A stretch of 64,000 bases of DNA, from assembly GCF_024160145.1 (NCBI RefSeq), contig NZ_JAMYWQ010000003.1:124001-188000 (forward strand), written 5' to 3'. Positions 60,158 through 64,000 of the stretch are shown piece after piece; the first letter of the stretch is position 1; each line of letters opens with the position of its first letter. The notes below the pieces were generated by a model that searched no databases, had not been told where the DNA came from, and saw nothing but the letters and a program-made list of their open reading frames with translations. The translations under genes were made by a program, and so were the position numbers. Source of the DNA: Serratia nevei. GTDB lineage: Bacteria; Pseudomonadota; Gammaproteobacteria; Enterobacterales; Enterobacteriaceae.

Positions 60158-61203
60158 TGCCCGCTCTGGCAACAGGTGGCGCGGTAATAACGTTGATAGT
60201 AAGCGTCGATCCGCTGCTGCAGATTGATATCGGCAAAACGCTGCGGGTAGAGTTTTTTCGCCATCCACAACTCACCCAGCGCCATCGCCTCCGGCATCGG
60301 ATACCCCCAAGCCTTGGCATACTCCGGCATCAGATAGACCCGCTTATTCTTCACCGCGTCGATCGGCTGCCACTGCGCTGACGTCAGGATCTGTTTCACC
60401 ACGTCCGGGTAGCGCTCCTGCACGAAAATCACCGCCGGGTTCCACTTCAGGACATCCTCGATAGAAACCTGTTTGAACCCCTGAATCTCCTTCGCCGCCA
60501 CGTTGACCGCACCGGCATGCCGCATCATCAACCCGGTATACTTGCCGGCGCCGTAGGTGGTGAGATCGGGGTTGGCCATATACACCCGCACCCGTTGATT
60601 TTCCGGCAGATCGCGCAGCCGTTCGGCGACCAACGCGCGCTGTTGGATGACGTCCTTAATCAGCGCTTCGGCCTGAGGCTGACGCCCCATCACCTGGCCA
60701 ATCAGGCGAATGCCGTCCTGCAGGCCCAGCGTATAAGCCCGATCTTCATCGCCCAGCCGGGGATTCATTTTGCCCGCCTGATCGGCCGCTTCGCGGCGCA
60801 GCGAGACCGCCACCACCGGAATGCCCGCCCGTTCGATCTGCGCAATCATCTCCGGCGGCGCATAGTTGGCCACGAACACCACCTGCGGATGCAGGCCGAG
60901 CAGGCTCTCGATGTTCACCGAGGTCAGATCGCCCGGCATCGGCAGGGTTGCCAGCGCCGGTGCCAGCCGCAGGTAGTTTGGCCCCAGCTGTTTTTTCCAG
61001 CTGCTGAGCACACCGACCACCTGCGGCATGGCGTCAAGCTGCACCAGCAGGTTCAGCGCTTGGTGTTGCAACACCACCGCGCGGGTAATGTGATCGGGCA
61101 GCGTAACCTGGCGGTTAAGCTGGTCGGTGACCTGGCGATCCGCCAGGGCGGCGGAGGAAAATAACGCAAGCGCCAGCAGCAGGCGCGGGAGAAAGTTAAA
61201 CAT
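60154..61203 (-). CDS. molA: periplasmic substrate-binding protein, FecB/MolA type
   Basis: A 349-residue type III binding protein with a signal peptide (MFNFLPRLLLALALFSSAALA). The periplasmic domain shows 'RQVTLPDHITRAVVLQHQALNLLVQLDAMPQVVGVL', 'VNIESLLGLHPQVVFVANYAP', and 'DVLKWNPAVIFVQERYPDVV'. The family binds siderophores, B12, haem or, as MolA, molybdate/tungstate. The ModE box directly upstream favours the last. The start at 61203 gives a normal signal peptide; upstream in-frame codons run through the operator. Confidence 0.85.
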   Translation of the reverse strand: MFNFLPRLLLALALFSSAALADRQVTDQLNRQVTLPDHITRAVVLQHQALNLLVQLDAMPQVVGVLSSWKKQLGPNYLRLAPALATLPMPGDLTSVNIESLLGLHPQVVFVANYAPPEMIAQIERAGIPVVAVSLRREAADQAGKMNPRLGDEDRAYTLGLQDGIRLIGQVMGRQPQAEALIKDVIQQRALVAERLRDLPENQRVRVYMANPDLTTYGAGKYTGLMMRHAGAVNVAAKEIQGFKQVSIEDVLKWNPAVIFVQERYPDVVKQILTSAQWQPIDAVKNKRVYLMPEYAKAWGYPMPEAMALGELWMAKKLYPQRFADINLQQRIDAYYQRYYRATCCQSGQ

Positions 61204-61221
61204 GGCAGTGACCGGTTGACT

Positions 61222-61249
61222 ATCGTTATATAGATAATGATATAGCGAT
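61222..61249 (-). promoter_or_regulatory. ModE box before the molybdate operon
   Basis: A near-palindrome CGTTATAT-N8-ATATAGCG inside ATCG...CGAT flanks (10 of 14 pairs match). Spacing and half-sites equal the ModE operator of E. coli modABCD as I remember it. It ends 19 bases before the molA-like start and covers the likely -10. Predicts repression when molybdate is plentiful. Confidence 0.75.
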
Positions 61250-61292
61250 GAGCCTGGTGAAACAATCAGCGGGATCAAACCGGGGTGGCGGC

Positions 61293-61433
61293 TCAGGCGG
61301 AAAGAGGCAGCGTGAATAGGAGCCAGGGAATGAACCCGCCGGCATTGGCGATGTTGAACAGACCCAGGTTCGTGCTAATCATGCCGGTCGGAATGCGTTT
61401 TTCAGAGTTGACTCCTTTTAATAATGAAGGCAT
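61293..61433 (-). CDS. possible small hydrophobic protein
   Basis: A 46-codon frame, MPSLLKGVNSEKRIPTGMIS followed by a hydrophobic tail ending LPLSA. It has no ribosome site at its ATG, but a perfect AAAGGAGT sequence lies inside the frame (near 61409-61416), upstream of an internal ATG that would give a 29-residue hydrophobic peptide (MISTNLGLF...). It has low homology information and no known family; it could be a gene remnant or a real small membrane peptide. Confidence 0.25.
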   Translation of the reverse strand: MPSLLKGVNSEKRIPTGMISTNLGLFNIANAGGFIPWLLFTLPLSA

Positions 61434-61730
61434 TAAATTTTAATTATTCATAAAACGAAAGTGAATATCGATGGACGCCGATTTGCCTCAGCAGAGTGCG
61501 TTGATAACTGCGATTAAATTAACCATTAATACAATAAAAAACATAATTGAGTTATCGTTTTCCGTCCGGCATTATTTTATTGCGCGTGCTCTCAATAAAA
61601 ATAATCTCACCAAGAGATTATTCGCCATACAAGCGTTGGTGAACGGGATATTTTGCGCCGCCCTTTGCCAAAATCGCAGGCATGACATAGCCTCTCAGGG
61701 TGTACCACACCTCAACAGGAGAAGCCCCGC
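61434..61730. other. AT-rich leader region of the methyltransferase gene
   Basis: About 300 bases of distinctly lower GC. An 87-codon plus-strand frame (61471-61734) overlaps the methyltransferase start by ATGA, but its sequence has no recognisable fold and its tail looks like translated leader, so I do not call it. The region probably holds the promoter; no clear boxes. Confidence 0.4.
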
Positions 61731-62756
61731 ATGAATCATTCCATACGGCCGCCGCAACACGATGACAAGATCATTTTCGATATCACCATGAATCTATACC
61801 TTTATCCCGCGGTAATTATTGCGCATCGCCTGGGGATATTTGAACTTATTGCCGAACGCCCCTGCGGCCTGGCCGATATTTGCACCGCGACCAGACTGGA
61901 AAGGCGACCGGCCGAAGCCATAACGGCAGCGTTGGCCGCATTGAAATTAGTGACCACTAATAAAGGAAAGTTTCACCTTACAGCGGAAACAGAAACTTTC
62001 CTGCTAAAAAAAAGCCCGCACTATTTTGGTTATTATTGGGATTTATTGTATGAAAACGGCGAAAATTTCTCGCTGAAAAACCTGGAGGGTGCGCTGCGAA
62101 AAAACACGCCTCAGGTCTACGGCGAACAGGAGGTGTACGAAACGCACGAGATCGATGCCGACAAAGCCGATCGATTCACCCGCGCCATGCACAGCCTGAG
62201 CATCGGCTCGGCCAGCCTGTGGCCAACGCGACTTTCCCTGTCGACGCACCGCGTGGCGCTGGATATCGGCGGTGCCTCCGGCACTCACGCCATCGGTATG
62301 ATGTCCCACTGGCCGGAATTGACGTGCATCGTCTTCGATCTGCCGGAAGTGTGCCCGTTGGCCACCGACTATGCGCAGCGCTACGGTTTCAGCGACCGCA
62401 TCAGCACACACGGCGGCAATATGTGGCACGATCCCTATCCAACGGCGGATTTGCATCTGTACTCCAATGTCTTTCACGGCTGGACGGCGGACAAAAACCG
62501 TTTTCTGGCGCAAAAGAGCTATGACTCGCTCCCCGTCGGCGGCAGGATCGTCATCCACGAAGCGCTGTTCGACGACGGCAATGACGGCCCGTCCACGCTT
62601 GCCGGTTACAACCTGCTGATGCTGGGTTGGACGACGCAGGGCCGCCAATATTCCGGCAAGGACATCAGCGACCTGCTGAGCGACGTCGGCTTCGATACCC
62701 CGCAGGTGATACCGTCGCTCGGCTACCACAGCATCGTGACAGCGCAAAAGACCTGA
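61731..62756 (+). CDS. class I SAM-dependent O-methyltransferase
   Basis: A 341-residue methyltransferase of the acetylserotonin/hydroxyneurosporene O-methyltransferase type. The N-terminal dimerisation helices read 'MNLYLYPAVIIAHRLGIFELIAERPCGLADICTATRLERRPAEAITAALAALKLV'; the SAM loop is VALDIGGASGTHAIGM (about 183) and the catalytic His region is 'LYSNVFHGWTADKNRF'. AGGAG precedes the ATG. Such enzymes methylate hydroxyls of secondary metabolites. The gene stands alone between a transporter and a sugar locus, and its 5' part is AT-rich, suggesting acquisition. Confidence 0.87.
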   Translation: MNHSIRPPQHDDKIIFDITMNLYLYPAVIIAHRLGIFELIAERPCGLADICTATRLERRPAEAITAALAALKLVTTNKGKFHLTAETETFLLKKSPHYFGYYWDLLYENGENFSLKNLEGALRKNTPQVYGEQEVYETHEIDADKADRFTRAMHSLSIGSASLWPTRLSLSTHRVALDIGGASGTHAIGMMSHWPELTCIVFDLPEVCPLATDYAQRYGFSDRISTHGGNMWHDPYPTADLHLYSNVFHGWTADKNRFLAQKSYDSLPVGGRIVIHEALFDDGNDGPSTLAGYNLLMLGWTTQGRQYSGKDISDLLSDVGFDTPQVIPSLGYHSIVTAQKT

Positions 62757-62768
62757 GCGCCGGAGCGT

Positions 62769-63692
62769 TTAGCGGTTGATTGAACGCGCCATGCGGCTGT
62801 AGGTGTGGCGCACGCCGCGAATCGCCACGCTGTAGGCGAAGATATTTTCCGGCAGCGCCAGCCCCAGATAGCCGGTATCGCCGATATGGTGCAGATCCGC
62901 CCCGGCCATTTTGCTCATCAGCGCGATCTGCCGTACGGTCTGCACGTCGGCGCCTTCCTGCGAAGTGCCGATCGCCGTCATCGCCAGCGCGCCTTGCCGC
63001 TGGGCAAAGGCGATCAGCGCCGCCACTTTCTCCTGCGACATGCCGGGAAGGGTGCCCGGCGCCGGCAGCAGCACGATGTCCGCGCCGTTCTCCACGAACA
63101 GCGCGATGTCCTGCTCGCCGATCAGCTGGCTGCCGCTTTCACGCACGATGCCGGCGCCGTGCATTTTTCCGGTCACCAGCACCATCTCGTCGCCCACTTC
63201 ATCGCGGATCGCTTTCAGCGCGGCGGCGATCGCCCGATTACTGACGCCGTTGTTCGGGTTGCCGGTCAGCACCAGCATGCGCGCGCCGAGCTGATACAGT
63301 TTGCGCGCATTCTCGGCGGTAGCGGCGCGGCCCGCCGTCATCTGCCAGAAGTCGTTATGTTTGGTGGCAAAGGCCGGATCGACAGCCTCCAGGTTCACCC
63401 CGATCACCCGCCCGGTCAGGCGCTGCAGCGTGCGCAGCGCCTCCTGCGGCGGCACGTCGGCGGGCAGGCCCGCGATATGCGGCTGATCGACGTCGAACAG
63501 GTTCAGCAGCAGCAGGTCGGCGCCCTGGCTGGCCGCCAGCTCGGCGTTGGTGACGTTATTGAGCAGCGGCTGAGTGACCGCGATGGTTTCGCTGACCAAG
63601 ATGCGCCCTTCGCTGGCGCGAATGGCGTAGAGCAGATCGGCTTTGCCGATATCGGCCAGATCGCTGGCGCTGCAGTCCAGATAGCGTTTCAT
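62769..63692 (-). CDS. conserved TIM-barrel-like protein (DUF7916-type, often beside bgl/PTS genes)
   Basis: A 307-residue soluble protein beginning MKRYLDCSASDLADIGKADLLYAIRASEGRILVSETI. Alternating beta strands and helices ('GADLLLLNLFDVDQPHIAGL', 'VIGVNLEAVDPA', 'ARMLVLTGNPNNGVSNRAI', 'MVLVTGKMHGAGIV', 'GADIVLLPAPGTLPG') indicate a TIM barrel related to BtpA/SgcQ-like proteins. I recall this family as DUF7916, annotated variously and found next to beta-glucoside genes, as here with bglX. Reaction unknown. Start at 63692; upstream codons unsupported. Confidence 0.6.
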   Translation of the reverse strand: MKRYLDCSASDLADIGKADLLYAIRASEGRILVSETIAVTQPLLNNVTNAELAASQGADLLLLNLFDVDQPHIAGLPADVPPQEALRTLQRLTGRVIGVNLEAVDPAFATKHNDFWQMTAGRAATAENARKLYQLGARMLVLTGNPNNGVSNRAIAAALKAIRDEVGDEMVLVTGKMHGAGIVRESGSQLIGEQDIALFVENGADIVLLPAPGTLPGMSQEKVAALIAFAQRQGALAMTAIGTSQEGADVQTVRQIALMSKMAGADLHHIGDTGYLGLALPENIFAYSVAIRGVRHTYSRMARSINR

Positions 63693-63763
63693 GAGGCAAG
63701 CTCCGATGACGTTAGCGGGAATGGATGCCCCCTCGCTCAGCGCGGCGAACGAGGGGGACAGGG

Positions 63764-64000
63764 TTACTTCAGCGTAAAACTTTGCGCCTGCACGTTGTCG
63801 GAGTCCAGGCCGACAAACACGTTGAATTTGCCCGGCTCCGCCCCCCATTTCAGGCTGGCGTTGTAGAACTTCAGATCGTCTTCGCTAATCGGCAGCTCAA
63901 CCTGCTGCGACTGGCCGGCCTTCAGCGTCACTTTCTTGAAGTTGCGCAGCTCTTTTACCGGCCGGCTGACCGAGGCGGTCACGTCCTGCAGATACAGCTG
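63764..64000 (-). CDS. bglX: periplasmic beta-glucosidase BglX, C-terminal part
   Basis: The last 78 residues of a GH3 beta-glucosidase; the rest is beyond the window. 'QLYLQDVTASVSRPVKELRNFKKVTLKAGQSQQVELPISEDDLKFYNASLKWGAEPGKFNVFVGLDSDNVQAQSFTLK' is the fibronectin type III-like C-terminal domain of BglX and matches E. coli BglX closely. It cuts beta-linked glucosides in the periplasm. It is upstream of and in the same direction as the DUF7916-like gene. Confidence 0.88.
   Translation of the reverse strand, partial: QLYLQDVTASVSRPVKELRNFKKVTLKAGQSQQVELPISEDDLKFYNASLKWGAEPGKFNVFVGLDSDNVQAQSFTLK

Noticed and set aside
61231-61241. Fur half-site (GATAATGATAT) before the molybdate-type operon
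   Set aside because: The surrounding 28-base symmetry fits a ModE operator far better, and the last gene is ModA-like, so iron control is less likely.
61471-61734. 87-codon plus-strand frame overlapping the methyltransferase start by ATGA
   Set aside because: Sequence shows no fold or family and its last third looks like translated leader; start lacks a good ribosome site. Kept only as an observation.
63728-63757. Hairpin CCCCCTCG / CGAGGGGG after bglX as a terminator
   Set aside because: Stem is good but the loop is 14 bases and no T-run follows on the minus strand.

Overview
The window is about 60% GC and densely coded. It looks like chromosome of an enterobacterium of the genus Serratia (S. 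marcescens group). The support is a set of enterobacterial genes (sseA, yehS, eamA, lsrK, lsrG, cdh, yajD, amyA, bglX), an ERIC-type repeat, and accessory genes common in Serratia such as an enhancin-like metallopeptidase and a urea amidolyase locus. The genus is inferred from memory of protein families, not from a search. I saw no rRNA, tRNA or CRISPR array.

Layout. 1-9134 holds short independent units: a sugar-type dehydrogenase (cut by the edge), GST, a MocR regulator, NUDIX, sseA, an LrhA-like LysR, a decayed DUF4865 gene, a flavin monooxygenase behind a near-perfect Fur box, and two type II toxin-antitoxin pairs. The toxin of the second pair has lost its start codon. 9142-20973 is one large minus-strand nitrogen operon: allophanate hydrolase, urea carboxylase, a GntR repressor and the urtABCDE urea importer. 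It sits behind a perfect sigma-54 promoter with a candidate NtrC site upstream and a candidate GntR operator at the transcription start. 21062-28211 holds an enhancin-like M60 peptidase, yehS, an ERIC element and a phnCDE1E2 transporter behind a Pho box. 28265-29427 encodes an auxiliary tryptophanyl-tRNA synthetase preceded by a complete trp-type attenuator (leader peptide with tandem Trp, mutually exclusive hairpins, terminator). 29607-35812 holds a cysteine hydrolase, a SUFU-domain protein, an MpaB-type oxygenase, a GNAT enzyme and a second metNIQ set.

35812-39739 holds a TetR regulator facing two tandem BhsA-like stress proteins with duplicated operators. A dapF-like gene follows, whose middle has been replaced by about 1.9 kb of foreign DNA carrying an alpha/beta hydrolase and a truncated PLP decarboxylase. 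39714-46985 includes an SLC13-type permease, a MarR-GNAT fusion, a three-lipoprotein operon (CsgG-like, DUF4810, DUF799) with a structured leader, cytoplasmic amylase and a RIO kinase. 47071-55796 holds a LysE remnant, eamA, an isolated lsrG/lsrK pair, an SDR, an MFS exporter with its LysR, yajD, and an orphan ParA/ribbon-helix-helix partition-like pair flanked by repeated motifs. 55844-64000 holds cdh, a hydrolase, a Fec-type molybdate importer behind a ModE box whose last gene is a ModA-like protein without a signal peptide, an O-methyltransferase, a DUF7916-like protein and the end of bglX.

Common theme: much of the window is nutrient acquisition under dedicated regulation. Urea is linked to RpoN/NtrC, phosphonate to PhoB, molybdate to ModE and iron to Fur, with a second methionine importer and a tryptophan-sensing synthetase.
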